64,000 nt of DNA from Pythium myriotylum (GCA_023091665.1 JALJCQ010000009.1:496001-560000), one strand, 5' to 3'. Shown: positions 7,270-18,753, counted from the stretch's first letter. Made by a program: numbers and translations. The notes: generated by a model not told the origin, from the letters alone.

Positions 7270-9051
7270 ATGGTGAAGCTGATCTGCGCGCTCGTTGGTG
7301 TGAAGGGAAACGCGTTCCCTGTGACGATCGATGCGAGCGAGTTGGTGGGAGACTTGAAGAAGGCCATCAAGAAGGAGAAGGAGAACAAGATCAAGTGCGA
7401 TGCAGATGAGCTCGAGCTGTTCCTCGCCAAGAAGGGCGACGACACGTGGCTCGAATCAAGCACAGATGATGTGAAGAAGCTCAAGAAAGGGGAAAAGACT
7501 GCTCTAATCGAAGCGCTGACACACGAAGACAATGAACTTGATGGAGAGTTTGGCCTTGAGGAGGTTCTCGAGGGGATGCCAGAACCGAAAACCAAGCAAA
7601 TCCACGTGTTGGTGGTGGTTCCCAAGCAGGAAACCGTTCAAGCTGTTTCACAAGCTGGCGTTTTCGATCGCTGCAGTGATCAATTCTTCTCACAATTCAC
7701 CAGGGTTGACGAAGTCGACAGTTGGCTCGAGTTTCCGTCGTTGCTGCCGTTGACTGAACGTCATAAGCTCTACGTCCGTGCCTCGTATAAAGTCATCGCG
7801 GAACAAGCGTTGTTGAAAGTGGATCCAAGTCGCCGCAAGTGTGCAGTCATCACTGGCACGCCTGGCATTGGAAAATCAGTGTTCGTCTACTATGTGATGT
7901 GGAGGTTGGTCAAGGATAAGAAACGGGTGTTGTTTCTCACTGCAGCACCACCAATCTACTTCGATGGCAGGTCGATGTTGATCTGCAATCAACTGCCTTT
8001 TGCTGGAAATCGCCATTTCTGGTCGGCCGATTTGTGGTGCCTCGTTGATTCAGTCGACCCAACTATGATTCCTGGGCTCCCCATTCTTCATTGCTCGACT
8101 CTGCTCGTGAGTACACCGCGACGAGACTGCATTGGTGAATTCAAGAAGCTCGTACCGACTCCAGATGTGTTCTACATGCCACTGTGGACCAAGGAAGAGC
8201 TGGCGACAATTGCTTCACTGTATCCAACTGCGGCAGATGTGTGGGATAATCGATTTGAGTGCTTGGGTGGTGTACCTCGTCTGGTGATGCAAGACATTCA
8301 ATCCGACCCAGAAGCTTTGCTGATTTCCGCATGCAGCAGTTGTTCTCTCGATGATTGCATTATGCTGGTGTCCATCTACTCGGAGATCAATTCGAAGACC
8401 AAGATCATTCAGGCGTTGATTCACATCCACAGTCAAGAACCATATCGAGAGTACAAAGTTGCGTACGCATCAGAACTGGCGATGCAAGTGATCGCTCGAA
8501 CAAAGTGGCGATCCGATCGCACGAAGATGCAAAGCCTTTTGGGGTCGTGCGATGGAAACCCGCTCGCACAATCGCTGTGCGGATACATCTTCGAGCCTCA
8601 TGCGATGGATCTGTTGGAGCAAGGTGGGACTTTCGTGTGTCGGAGGCTGTTGTCTGGAGCTGAAATGCGAAAGCGCGACACAGCCAAACGCAAACGAGGC
8701 ACCCCAGATAGTGAAGACGAAGAGACCATCGACATTCCACGTTCCTTGCAACCACGACAAACAGTGGATCGTGTGAAAGTCGGTCAACTTGCAAATCAGC
8801 TGTACGTGCCACGGACATCGAACTATACTGCCATTGACGCGTGGATGCCGCACGTCGGTGGTTTTCAAATGACGGTGGGAAGGAAGCACGAGATCAAGGC
8901 CGGTGCGGCAGATGATCTGGGGAAACTGGGTGCCAACGGCAATCGGCTCTACTTCTTGCTTCCACCGCTATACTACCAGTCGTTCACGAAGAAGACACCA
9001 CAAACCATCGAGCAGTTTGCGATACTGATACCTTATCCGGAAGTGGTTTAA
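7270..9051 (+). CDS. CRN-A copy 3
   Basis: 593 residues, one codon shorter because of core module C. Header type h3/K/C/K/E, g1, with the canonical LELFLAK. After HVLVVVP it reads ETVQAVSQA. A private A-to-G change turns the Tyr just before the Walker A strand into Cys (RRKCAVITG instead of RRKYAVITG), with no clear effect on the motif. Confidence 0.9.
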   Translation: MVKLICALVGVKGNAFPVTIDASELVGDLKKAIKKEKENKIKCDADELELFLAKKGDDTWLESSTDDVKKLKKGEKTALIEALTHEDNELDGEFGLEEVLEGMPEPKTKQIHVLVVVPKQETVQAVSQAGVFDRCSDQFFSQFTRVDEVDSWLEFPSLLPLTERHKLYVRASYKVIAEQALLKVDPSRRKCAVITGTPGIGKSVFVYYVMWRLVKDKKRVLFLTAAPPIYFDGRSMLICNQLPFAGNRHFWSADLWCLVDSVDPTMIPGLPILHCSTLLVSTPRRDCIGEFKKLVPTPDVFYMPLWTKEELATIASLYPTAADVWDNRFECLGGVPRLVMQDIQSDPEALLISACSSCSLDDCIMLVSIYSEINSKTKIIQALIHIHSQEPYREYKVAYASELAMQVIARTKWRSDRTKMQSLLGSCDGNPLAQSLCGYIFEPHAMDLLEQGGTFVCRRLLSGAEMRKRDTAKRKRGTPDSEDEETIDIPRSLQPRQTVDRVKVGQLANQLYVPRTSNYTAIDAWMPHVGGFQMTVGRKHEIKAGAADDLGKLGANGNRLYFLLPPLYYQSFTKKTPQTIEQFAILIPYPEVV

Positions 9052-9343
9052 CACAATCTTCTTATCATCCTTCATAACCTCTCGAACCCGTTAACGTCTG
9101 TTTGCCGTCGATTTGCCGTCGATTTGTTGCTGTAGTGCAGTTGGCCAAAGATTTGTATACTGATCAATGGAAGGGCAGCACCTCAATTTCTCTATAACCT
9201 TGCAAACTCGCTCATTTGTGTGATTGATGTGTTGTATACAGATGGCTGGGACTTATCAAAAAAACTAAATCAACACAATCAACCTGACTTATTCAGAAAT
9301 TTTTACGACTTGAATACAGAAGTTTCGCTTCGTTAATATAATT

Positions 9344-9736
9344 ATGAATAGAATCAGACGTTATAGAGATACTGGAGTTAATGAAGTTGCTCCAAAAGAT
9401 GATCATAGAATTGATGCGATAATGAAAGAATTGGAGTATCTTCGCTCTGAATTAGCTCAAAAAAAGGTTGAAACATCCATTTCAAAATACTTTAATGAAG
9501 AGATATTTACAAAAGATAGAGAAGATTTACTCAAGGATGGATTTGTTAGTAAGGGAGACTACCTCGAAATCCCATTAACAATATTGAATGCCAGATACAA
9601 ACAATGGTGCATCGATACTGGACATAATCGTATGTTGCGTAAAGCAATCATTGAGAACATCCGAAATGATAAAGTTGATGGAGTTGTGTTCAAATATTAT
9701 GACGGATACGACAAAATACGTGTTTTTCCTAGTTAG
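9344..9736 (+). CDS. 130-residue virus-derived protein, copy 4
   Basis: Same protein as the copy at 725; TTAATGAAG allele. Confidence 0.55.
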   Translation: MNRIRRYRDTGVNEVAPKDDHRIDAIMKELEYLRSELAQKKVETSISKYFNEEIFTKDREDLLKDGFVSKGDYLEIPLTILNARYKQWCIDTGHNRMLRKAIIENIRNDKVDGVVFKYYDGYDKIRVFPS

Positions 9737-9986
9737 TGTGCTTTTCGTTGATATTCTGACACTGTAGGTTCCAGAGGAACCCGAGGCATCTCTGATGCCG
9801 GCTCTTGATAGCTGCACTAATTAAATCAATTTCCTTACAGAGCTGTATTATTTCAGATGCTGAATGCTTTTCTATTTTGGGGTACTCATATAAATCACTC
9901 AGTATTTCGGTATCTACCGGTTCATTGAGCTGGACGTCATCAACATAACCAGTATCATCGGTATCGGATAGATACGTAATATCCAT
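9729..9986 (-). CDS. 85-residue antisense protein, copy 4
   Basis: Identical to the copy at 1110-1367. Confidence 0.45.
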   Translation of the reverse strand: MDITYLSDTDDTGYVDDVQLNEPVDTEILSDLYEYPKIEKHSASEIIQLCKEIDLISAAIKSRHQRCLGFLWNLQCQNINEKHTN

Positions 9987-10140
9987 GGTTTTGTGTCTAT
10001 ATAGATAAATATATTTTGTATCTCCAGTTGTTCAATCACCCAAATGGGTACGTCAAACACCCAACGTTGGGTTGCATCGTTTGATTGGCTGAAATACGAA
10101 TAGGAAGAACGTCCCTCACTCTCAGAAAGCAATTGGAAAC

Positions 10141-11922
10141 ATGGTGAAGCTGATCTGCGCGCTCGTTGGTGTGAAGGGAAACGCGTTCCCTGTGACGATC
10201 GATGCGAGCGAGTTGGTGGGAGACTTGAAGAAGGCCATCAAGAAGGAGAAGGAGAACAAGATCAAGTGCGATGCAGATGAGCTCGAGCTGTTCCTCGCCA
10301 AGAAGGGCGACGACACGTGGCTCGAATCAAGCACAGATGATGTGAAGAAGCTCAAGAAAGGGGAAAAGACTGCTCTAATCGAAGCGCTGACACACGAAGA
10401 CAATGAACTTGATGGAGAGTTTGGCCTTGAGGAGGTTCTCGAGGGGATGCCAGAACCGAAAACCAAGCAAATCCACGTGTTGGTGGTGGTTCCCAAGCAG
10501 GAAACCGTTCAAGCTGTTTCACAAGCTGGCGTTTTCGATCGCTGCAGTGATCAATTCTTCTCACAATTCACCAGGGTTGACGAAGTCGACAGTTGGCTCG
10601 AGTTTCCGTCGTTGCTGCCGTTGACTGAACGTCATAAGCTCTACGTCCGTGCCTCGTATAAAGTCATCGCGGAACAAGCGTTGTTGAAAGTGGATCCAAG
10701 TCGCCGCAAGTATGCAGTCATCACTGGCACGCCTGGCATTGGAAAATCAGTGTTCGTCTACTATGTGATGTGGAGGTTGGTCAAGGATAAGAAACGGGTG
10801 TTGTTTCTCACTGCAGCACCACCAATCTACTTCGATGGCAGGTCGATGTTGATCTGCAATCAACTGCCTTTTGCTGGAAATCGCCATTTCTGGTCGGCCG
10901 ATTTGTGGTGCCTCGTTGATTCAGTCGACCCAACTATGATTCCTGGGCTCCCCATTCTTCATTGCTCGACTCTGCTCGTGAGTACACCGCGACGAGACTG
11001 CATTGGTGAATTCAAGAAGCTCGTACCGACTCCAGATGTGTTCTACATGCCACTGTGGACCAAGGAAGAGCTGGCGACAATTGCTTCACTGTATCCAACT
11101 GCGGCAGATGTGTGGGATAATCGATTTGAGTGCTTGGGTGGTGTACCTCGTCTGGTGATGCAAGACATTCAATCCGACCCAGAAGCTTTGCTGATTTCCG
11201 CATGCAGCAGTTGTTCTCTCGATGATTGCATTATGCTGGTGTCCATCTACTCGGAGATCAATTCGAAGACCAAGATCATTCAGGCGTTGATTCACATCCA
11301 CAGTCAAGAACCATATCGAGAGTACAAAGTTGCGTACGCATCAGAACTGGCGATGCAAGTGATCGCTCGAACAAAGTGGCGATCCGATCGCACGAAGATG
11401 CAAAGCCTTTTGGGGTCGTGCGATGGAAACCCGCTCGCACAATCGCTGTGCGGATACATCTTCGAGCCTCATGCGATGGATCTGTTGGAGCAAGGTGGGA
11501 CTTTCGTGTGTCGGAGGCTGTTGTCTGGAGCTGAAATGCGAAAGCGCGACACAGCCAAACGCAAACGAGGCACCCCAGATAGTGAAGACGAAGAGACCAT
11601 CGACATTCCACGTTCCTTGCAACCACGACAAACAGTGGATCGTGTGAAAGTCGGTCAACTTGCAAATCAGCTGTACGTGCCACGGACATCGAACTATACT
11701 GCCATTGACGCGTGGATGCCGCACGTCGGTGGTTTTCAAATGACGGTGGGAAGGAAGCACGAGATCAAGGCCGGTGCGGCAGATGATCTGGGGAAACTGG
11801 GTGCCAACGGCAATCGGCTCTACTTCTTGCTTCCACCGCTATACTACCAGTCGTTCACGAAGAAGACACCACAAACCATCGAGCAGTTTGCGATACTGAT
11901 ACCTTATCCGGAAGTGGTTTAA
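10141..11922 (+). CDS. CRN-A copy 4
   Basis: 593 residues. It matches copy 3 (h3/K/C/K/E, ETVQ...QA, g1) except that the Tyr before Walker A is kept, so copies 3 and 4 are probably direct duplicates. Its tail is the first in the array to carry the CGAACTCG marker. Confidence 0.9.
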   Translation: MVKLICALVGVKGNAFPVTIDASELVGDLKKAIKKEKENKIKCDADELELFLAKKGDDTWLESSTDDVKKLKKGEKTALIEALTHEDNELDGEFGLEEVLEGMPEPKTKQIHVLVVVPKQETVQAVSQAGVFDRCSDQFFSQFTRVDEVDSWLEFPSLLPLTERHKLYVRASYKVIAEQALLKVDPSRRKYAVITGTPGIGKSVFVYYVMWRLVKDKKRVLFLTAAPPIYFDGRSMLICNQLPFAGNRHFWSADLWCLVDSVDPTMIPGLPILHCSTLLVSTPRRDCIGEFKKLVPTPDVFYMPLWTKEELATIASLYPTAADVWDNRFECLGGVPRLVMQDIQSDPEALLISACSSCSLDDCIMLVSIYSEINSKTKIIQALIHIHSQEPYREYKVAYASELAMQVIARTKWRSDRTKMQSLLGSCDGNPLAQSLCGYIFEPHAMDLLEQGGTFVCRRLLSGAEMRKRDTAKRKRGTPDSEDEETIDIPRSLQPRQTVDRVKVGQLANQLYVPRTSNYTAIDAWMPHVGGFQMTVGRKHEIKAGAADDLGKLGANGNRLYFLLPPLYYQSFTKKTPQTIEQFAILIPYPEVV

Positions 11923-12214
11923 CACAATCTTCTTATCATCCTTCATAACCTCTCGAACTCGTTAACGTCTGTTTGCCGTCGATTTGCCGTCGATTTGTTG
12001 CTGTAGTGCAGTTGGCCAAAGATTTGTATACTGATCAATGGAAGGGCAGCACCTCAATTTCTCTATAACCTTGCAAACTCGCTCATTTGTGTGATTGATG
12101 TGTTGTATACAGATGGCTGGGACTTATCAAAAAAACTAAATCAACACAATCAACCTGACTTATTCAGAAATTTTTACGACTTGAATACAGAAGTTTCGCT
12201 TCGTTAATATAATT

Positions 12215-12607
12215 ATGAATAGAATCAGACGTTATAGAGATACTGGAGTTAATGAAGTTGCTCCAAAAGATGATCATAGAATTGATGCGATAATGAAAGA
12301 ATTGGAGTATCTTCGCTCTGAATTAGCTCAAAAAAAGGTTGAAACATCCATTTCAAAATACTTTAATGAAGAGATATTTACAAAAGATAGAGAAGATTTA
12401 CTCAAGGATGGATTTGTTAGTAAGGGAGACTACCTCGAAATCTCATTAACAATATTGAATGCCAGATACAAACAATGGTGCATCGATACTGGACATAATC
12501 GTATGTTGCGTAAAGCAATCATTGAGAACATCCGAAATGATAAAGTTGATGGAGTTGTGTTCAAATATTATGACGGATACGACAAAATACGTGTTTTTCC
12601 TAGTTAG
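12215..12607 (+). CDS. 130-residue virus-derived protein, copy 5 (Pro to Ser)
   Basis: One private change, Pro to Ser in the EIPLTIL segment (EISLTIL), at the start of the possible winged-helix region. The frame is otherwise intact. Confidence 0.55.
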   Translation: MNRIRRYRDTGVNEVAPKDDHRIDAIMKELEYLRSELAQKKVETSISKYFNEEIFTKDREDLLKDGFVSKGDYLEISLTILNARYKQWCIDTGHNRMLRKAIIENIRNDKVDGVVFKYYDGYDKIRVFPS

Positions 12608-12857
12608 TGTGCTTTTCGTTGATATTCTGACACTGTAGGTTCCAGAGGAACCCGAGGCATCTCTGATGCCGGCTCTTGATAGCTGCACTAATTAAATCAA
12701 TTTCCTTACAGAGCTGTATTATTTCAGATGCTGAATGCTTTTCTATTTTGGGGTACTCATATAAATCACTCAGTATTTCGGTATCTACCGGTTCATTGAG
12801 CTGGACGTCATCAACATAACCAGTATCATCGGTATCGGATAGATACGTAATATCCAT
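12600..12857 (-). CDS. 85-residue antisense protein, copy 5
   Basis: Identical to the copy at 1110-1367. Confidence 0.45.
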   Translation of the reverse strand: MDITYLSDTDDTGYVDDVQLNEPVDTEILSDLYEYPKIEKHSASEIIQLCKEIDLISAAIKSRHQRCLGFLWNLQCQNINEKHTN

Positions 12858-13011
12858 GGTTTTGTGTCTATATAGATAAATATATTTTGTATCTCCAGTT
12901 GTTCAATCACCCAAATGGGTACGTCAAACACCCAACGTTGGGTTGCATCGTTTGATTGGCTGAAATACGAATAGGAAGAACGTCCCTCACTCTCAGAAAG
13001 CAATTGGAAAC

Positions 13012-14793
13012 ATGGTGACGCTGTTCTGCGCGCTCGTCGGTGTGAAGGGGAACGCGTTCTCCATCGACATCGATGCGAGCAAGTCTGTGGACCACTTGAA
13101 GGACGCGATCAAGGTGAAGAAGGAGAACAAGATCAAGTGCGATGCAGATGAGCTCGAGCTGTTCCTCGCCAAGAAGGGCGACGACACGTGGCTCGAATCA
13201 AGCACAGATGATGTGAAGAAGCTCAAGAAAGGGGAAAAGACTGCTCTAATCGAAGCGCTGACACACGAAGACAATGAACTGCAGGGAGAGTCTGGCCTTC
13301 AGAAGGTGTTGAAGGATATGCCTGAGCCGTCCACCGATCAAATCCACGTGTTGGTGGTGGTTCCCAAGCAGGAAACCATTCAAGCTGTTTCACAAGATGG
13401 TGTTTTCGATCGCTGCAGTGATCAATTCTTCTCACAATTCACCAGGGTTGACGAAGTCGACAGTTGGCTCGAGTTTCCGTCGTTGCTGCCGTTGACTGAA
13501 CGTCATAAGCTCTACGTCCGTGCCTCGTATAAAGTCATCGCGGAACAAGCGTTGTTGAAAGTGGATCCAAGTCGCCGCAAGTATGCAGTCATCACTGGCA
13601 CGCCTGGCATTGGAAAATCAGTGTTCGTCTACTATGTGATGTGGAGGTTGGTCAAGGATAAGAAACGGGTGTTGTTTCTCACTGCAGCACCACCAATCTA
13701 CTTCGATGGCAGGTCGATGTTGATCTGCAATCAACTGCCTTTTGCTGGAAATCGCCATTTCTGGTCGGCCGATTTGTGGTGCCTCGTTGATTCAGTCGAC
13801 CCAACTATGATTCCTGGGCTCCCCATTCTTCATTGCTCGACTCTGCTCGTGAGTACACCGCGACGAGACTGCATTGGTGAATTCAAGAAGCTCGTACCGA
13901 CTCCAGATGTGTTCTACATGCCACTGTGGACCAAGGAAGAGCTGGCGACAATTGCTTCACTGTATCCAACTGCGGCAGATGTGTGGGATAATCGATTTGA
14001 GTGCTTGGGTGGTGTACCTCGTCTGGTGATGCAAGACATTCAATCCGACCCAGAAGCTTTGCTGATTTCCGCATGCAGCAGTTGTTCTCTCGATGATTGC
14101 ATTATGCTGGTGTCCATCTACTCGGAGATCAATTCGAAGACCAAGATCATTCAGGCGTTGATTCACATCCACAGTCAAGAACCATATCGAGAGTACAAAG
14201 TTGCGTACGCATCAGAACTGGCGATGCAAGTGATCGCTCGAACAAAGTGGCGATCCGATCGCACGAAGATGCAAAGCCTTTTGGGGTCGTGCGATGGAAA
14301 CCCGCTCGCACAATCGCTGTGCGGATACATCTTCGAGCCTCATGCGATGGATCTGTTGGAGCAAGGTGGGACTTTCGTGTGTCGGAGGCTGTTGTCTGGA
14401 GCTGAAATGCGAAAGCGCGACACAGCCAAACGCAAACGAGGCACCCCAGATAGTGAAGACGAAGAGACCATCGACATTCCACGTTCCTTGCAACCACGAC
14501 AAACAGTGGATCGTGTGAAAGTCGGTCAACTTGCAAATCAGCTGTACGTGCCACGGACATCGAACTATACTGCCATTGACGCGTGGATGCCGCACGTCGG
14601 TGGTTTTCAAATGACGGTGGGAAGGAAGCACGAGATCAAGGCCGGTGCGGCAGATGATCTGGGGAAACTGGGTGCCAACGGCAATCGGCTCTACTTCTTG
14701 CTTCCACCGCTATACTACCAGTCGTTCACGAAGAAGACACCACAAACCATCGAGCAGTTTGCGATACTGATACCTTATCCGGAAGTGGTTTAA
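13012..14793 (+). CDS. CRN-A copy 5
   Basis: 593 residues. Header type h2/D/C/K/Q: the first half is that of copy 2, then it switches to core C and motif K as in copy 3. It is the first copy with hinge Q, followed by ETIQAVSQD, and keeps g1. At least three different parents must be invoked for its first 130 residues. Confidence 0.9.
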   Translation: MVTLFCALVGVKGNAFSIDIDASKSVDHLKDAIKVKKENKIKCDADELELFLAKKGDDTWLESSTDDVKKLKKGEKTALIEALTHEDNELQGESGLQKVLKDMPEPSTDQIHVLVVVPKQETIQAVSQDGVFDRCSDQFFSQFTRVDEVDSWLEFPSLLPLTERHKLYVRASYKVIAEQALLKVDPSRRKYAVITGTPGIGKSVFVYYVMWRLVKDKKRVLFLTAAPPIYFDGRSMLICNQLPFAGNRHFWSADLWCLVDSVDPTMIPGLPILHCSTLLVSTPRRDCIGEFKKLVPTPDVFYMPLWTKEELATIASLYPTAADVWDNRFECLGGVPRLVMQDIQSDPEALLISACSSCSLDDCIMLVSIYSEINSKTKIIQALIHIHSQEPYREYKVAYASELAMQVIARTKWRSDRTKMQSLLGSCDGNPLAQSLCGYIFEPHAMDLLEQGGTFVCRRLLSGAEMRKRDTAKRKRGTPDSEDEETIDIPRSLQPRQTVDRVKVGQLANQLYVPRTSNYTAIDAWMPHVGGFQMTVGRKHEIKAGAADDLGKLGANGNRLYFLLPPLYYQSFTKKTPQTIEQFAILIPYPEVV

Positions 14794-15085
14794 CACAATC
14801 TTCTTATCATCCTTCATAACCTCTCGAACCCGTTAACGTCTGTTTGCCGTCGATTTGCCGTCGATTTGTTGCTGTAGTGCAGTTGGCCAAAGATTTGTAT
14901 ACTGATCAATGGAAGGGCAGCACCTCAATTTCTCTATAACCTTGCAAACTCGCTCATTTGTGTGATTGATGTGTTGTATACAGATGGCTGGGACTTATCA
15001 AAAAAACTAAATCAACACAATCAACCTGACTTATTCAGAAATTTTTACGACTTGAATACAGAAGTTTCGCTTCGTTAATATAATT

Positions 15086-15478
15086 ATGAATAGAATCAGA
15101 CGTTATAGAGATACTGGAGTTAATGAAGTTGCTCCAAAAGATGATCATAGAATTGATGCGATAATGAAAGAATTGGAGTATCTTCGCTCTGAATTAGCTC
15201 AAAAAAAGGTTGAAACATCCATTTCAAAATACTTTAATGAAGAGATATTTACAAAAGATAGAGAAGATTTACTCAAGGATGGATTTGTTAGTAAGGGAGA
15301 CTACCTCGAAATCCCATTAACAATATTGAATGCCAGATACAAACAATGGTGCATCGATACTGGACATAATCGTATGTTGCGTAAAGCAATCATTGAGAAC
15401 ATCCGAAATGATAAAGTTGATGGAGTTGTGTTCAAATATTATGACGGATACGACAAAATACGTGTTTTTCCTAGTTAG
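15086..15478 (+). CDS. 130-residue virus-derived protein, copy 6
   Basis: Same protein as the copy at 725; TTAATGAAG allele. Confidence 0.55.
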   Translation: MNRIRRYRDTGVNEVAPKDDHRIDAIMKELEYLRSELAQKKVETSISKYFNEEIFTKDREDLLKDGFVSKGDYLEIPLTILNARYKQWCIDTGHNRMLRKAIIENIRNDKVDGVVFKYYDGYDKIRVFPS

Positions 15479-15728
15479 TGTGCTTTTCGTTGATATTCTG
15501 ACACTGTAGGTTCCAGAGGAACCCGAGGCATCTCTGATGCCGGCTCTTGATAGCTGCACTAATTAAATCAATTTCCTTACAGAGCTGTATTATTTCAGAT
15601 GCTGAATGCTTTTCTATTTTGGGGTACTCATATAAATCACTCAGTATTTCGGTATCTACCGGTTCATTGAGCTGGACGTCATCAACATAACCAGTATCAT
15701 CGGTATCGGATAGATACGTAATATCCAT
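15471..15728 (-). CDS. 85-residue antisense protein, copy 6
   Basis: Identical to the copy at 1110-1367. Confidence 0.45.
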   Translation of the reverse strand: MDITYLSDTDDTGYVDDVQLNEPVDTEILSDLYEYPKIEKHSASEIIQLCKEIDLISAAIKSRHQRCLGFLWNLQCQNINEKHTN

Positions 15729-15882
15729 GGTTTTGTGTCTATATAGATAAATATATTTTGTATCTCCAGTTGTTCAATCACCCAAATGGGTACGTCAAAC
15801 ACCCAACGTTGGGTTGCATCGTTTGATTGGCTGAAATACGAATAGGAAGAACGTCCCTCACTCTCAGAAAGCAATTGGAAAC

Positions 15883-17664
15883 ATGGTGAAGCTGATCTGC
15901 GCGCTCGTTGGTGTGAAGGGAAACGCGTTCCCTGTGACGATCGATGCGAGCGAGTTGGTGGGAGACTTGAAGAAGGCCATCAAGAAGGAGAAGGAGAACA
16001 AGATCAAGTGCGATGCAGATGAGCTCGAGCTGTTCCTCGCCAAGAAGGGCGACGACACGTGGCTCGAATCAAGCACAGATGATGTGAAGAAGCTCAAGAA
16101 AGGGGAAAAGACTGCTCTAATCGAAGCGCTGACACACGAAGACAATGAACTGCAGGGAGAGTCTGGCCTTCAGAAGGTATTGAAGGATATGCCTGAGCCG
16201 TCCACCGATCAAATCCACGTTTTGGTGGTGGTTCCCAAGCAGGAAGCCGCCCAAGCTGTTTCACAAGCTGGCGTTTTCGATCGCTGCAGTGATCAATTCT
16301 TCTCACAATTCACCAGGGTTGACGAAGTCGACAGTTGGCTCGAGTTTCCGTCGTTGCTGCCGTTGACTGAACGTCATAAGCTCTACGTCCGTGCCTCGTA
16401 TAAAGTCATCGCGGAACAAGCGTTGTTGAAAGTGGATCCAAGTCGCCGCAAGTATGCAGTCATCACTGGCACGCCTGGCATTGGAAAATCAGTGTTCGTC
16501 TACTATGTGATGTGGAGGTTGGTCAAGGATAAGAAACGGGTGTTGTTTCTCACTGCAGCACCACCAATCTACTTCGATGGCAGGTCGATGTTGATCTGCA
16601 ATCAACTGCCTTTTGCTGGAAATCGCCATTTCTGGTCGGCCGATTTGTGGTGCCTCGTTGATTCAGTCGACCCAACTATGATTCCTGGGCTCCCCATTCT
16701 TCATTGCTCGACTCTGCTCGTGAGTAGACCGCGACGAGACTGCATTGGTGAATTCAAGAAGCTCGTACCGACTCCAGATGTGTTCTACATGCCACTGTGG
16801 ACCAAGGAAGAGCTGGCGACAATTGCTTCACTGTATCCAACTGCGGCAGATGTGTGGGATAATCGATTTGAGTGCTTGGGTGGTGTACCTCGTCTGGTGA
16901 TGCAAGACATTCAATCCGACCCAGAAGCTTTGCTGATTTCCGCATGCAGCAGTTGTTCTCTCGATGATTGCATTATGCTGGTGTCCATCTACTCGGAGAT
17001 CAATTCGAAGACCAAGATCATTCAGGCGTTGATTCACATCCACAGTCAAGAACCATATCGAGAGTACAAAGTTGCGTACGCATCAGAACTGGCGATGCAA
17101 GTGATCGCTCGAACAAAGTGGCGATCCGATCGCACGAAGATGCAAAGCCTTTTGGGGTCGTGCGATGGAAACCCGCTCGCACAATCGCTGTGCGGATACA
17201 TCTTCGAGCCTCATGCGATGGATCTGTTGGAGCAAGGTGGGACTTTCGTGTGTCGGAGGCTGTTGTCTGGAGCTGAAATGCGAAAGCGCGACACAGCCAA
17301 ACGCAAACGAGGCACCCCAGATAGTGAAGACGAAGAGACCATCGACATTCCACGTTCCTTGCAACCACGACAAACAGTGGATCGTGTGAAAGTCGGTCAA
17401 CTTGCAAATCAGCTGTACGTGCCACGGACATCGAACTATACTGCCATTGACGCGTGGATGCCGCACGTCGGTGGTTTTCAAATGACGGTGGGAAGGAAGC
17501 ACGAGATCAAGGCCGGTGCGGCAGATGATCTGGGGAAACTGGGTGCCAACGGCAATCGGCTCTACTTCTTGCTTCCACCGCTATACTACCAGTCGTTCAC
17601 GAAGAAGACACCACAAACCATCGAGCAGTTTGCGATACTGATACCTTATCCGGAAGTGGTTTAA
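15883..17664 (+). CDS. CRN-A copy 6
   Basis: 593 residues. Header type h3/K/C/K/Q, followed by EAAQAVSQA, g1. A private change makes VSTPRRD into VSRPRRD in the NTPase, in the strand-loop that follows HCSTLL. If that Thr has a sensor role, activity could be changed; this is speculative. Confidence 0.9.
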   Translation: MVKLICALVGVKGNAFPVTIDASELVGDLKKAIKKEKENKIKCDADELELFLAKKGDDTWLESSTDDVKKLKKGEKTALIEALTHEDNELQGESGLQKVLKDMPEPSTDQIHVLVVVPKQEAAQAVSQAGVFDRCSDQFFSQFTRVDEVDSWLEFPSLLPLTERHKLYVRASYKVIAEQALLKVDPSRRKYAVITGTPGIGKSVFVYYVMWRLVKDKKRVLFLTAAPPIYFDGRSMLICNQLPFAGNRHFWSADLWCLVDSVDPTMIPGLPILHCSTLLVSRPRRDCIGEFKKLVPTPDVFYMPLWTKEELATIASLYPTAADVWDNRFECLGGVPRLVMQDIQSDPEALLISACSSCSLDDCIMLVSIYSEINSKTKIIQALIHIHSQEPYREYKVAYASELAMQVIARTKWRSDRTKMQSLLGSCDGNPLAQSLCGYIFEPHAMDLLEQGGTFVCRRLLSGAEMRKRDTAKRKRGTPDSEDEETIDIPRSLQPRQTVDRVKVGQLANQLYVPRTSNYTAIDAWMPHVGGFQMTVGRKHEIKAGAADDLGKLGANGNRLYFLLPPLYYQSFTKKTPQTIEQFAILIPYPEVV

Positions 17665-17956
17665 CACAATCTTCTTATCATCCTTCATAACCTCTCGAAC
17701 TCGTTAACGTCTGTTTGCCGTCGATTTGCCGTCGATTTGTTGCTGTAGTGCAGTTGGCCAAAGATTTGTATACTGATCAATGGAAGGGCAGCACCTCAAT
17801 TTCTCTATAACCTTGCAAACTCGCTCATTTGTGTGATTGATGTGTTGTATACAGATGGCTGGGACTTATCAAAAAAACTAAATCAACACAATCAACCTGA
17901 CTTATTCAGAAATTTTTACGACTTGAATACAGAAGTTTCGCTTCGTTAATATAATT

Positions 17957-18349
17957 ATGAATAGAATCAGACGTTATAGAGATACTGGAGTTAATGAAGT
18001 TGCTCCAAAAGATGATCATAGAATTGATGCGATAATGAAAGAATTGGAGTATCTTCGCTCTGAATTAGCTCAAAAAAAGGTTGAAACATCCATTTCAAAA
18101 TACTTTAATGAAGAGATATTTACAAAAGATAGAGAAGATTTACTCAAGGATGGATTTGTTAGTAAGGGAGACTACCTCGAAATCCCATTAACAATATTGA
18201 ATGCCAGATACAAACAATGGTGCATCGATACTGGACATAATCGTATGTTGCGTAAAGCAATCATTGAGAACATCCGAAATGATAAAGTTGATGGAGTTGT
18301 GTTCAAATATTATGACGGATACGACAAAATACGTGTTTTTCCTAGTTAG
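17957..18349 (+). CDS. 130-residue virus-derived protein, copy 7
   Basis: Same protein as the copy at 725; TTAATGAAG allele. Confidence 0.55.
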   Translation: MNRIRRYRDTGVNEVAPKDDHRIDAIMKELEYLRSELAQKKVETSISKYFNEEIFTKDREDLLKDGFVSKGDYLEIPLTILNARYKQWCIDTGHNRMLRKAIIENIRNDKVDGVVFKYYDGYDKIRVFPS

Positions 18350-18599
18350 TGTGCTTTTCGTTGATATTCTGACACTGTAGGTTCCAGAGGAACCCGAGGC
18401 ATCTCTGATGCCGGCTCTTGATAGCTGCACTAATTAAATCAATTTCCTTACAGAGCTGTATTATTTCAGATGCTGAATGCTTTTCTATTTTGGGGTACTC
18501 ATATAAATCACTCAGTATTTCGGTATCTACCGGTTCATTGAGCTGGACGTCATCAACATAACCAGTATCATCGGTATCGGATAGATACGTAATATCCAT
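18342..18599 (-). CDS. 85-residue antisense protein, copy 7
   Basis: Identical to the copy at 1110-1367. Confidence 0.45.
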   Translation of the reverse strand: MDITYLSDTDDTGYVDDVQLNEPVDTEILSDLYEYPKIEKHSASEIIQLCKEIDLISAAIKSRHQRCLGFLWNLQCQNINEKHTN

Positions 18600-18753
18600 G
18601 GTTTTGTGTCTATATAGATAAATATATTTTGTATCTCCAGTTGTTCAATCACCCAAATGGGTACGTCAAACACCCAACGTTGGGTTGCATCGTTTGATTG
18701 GCTGAAATACGAATAGGAAGAACGTCCCTCACTCTCAGAAAGCAATTGGAAAC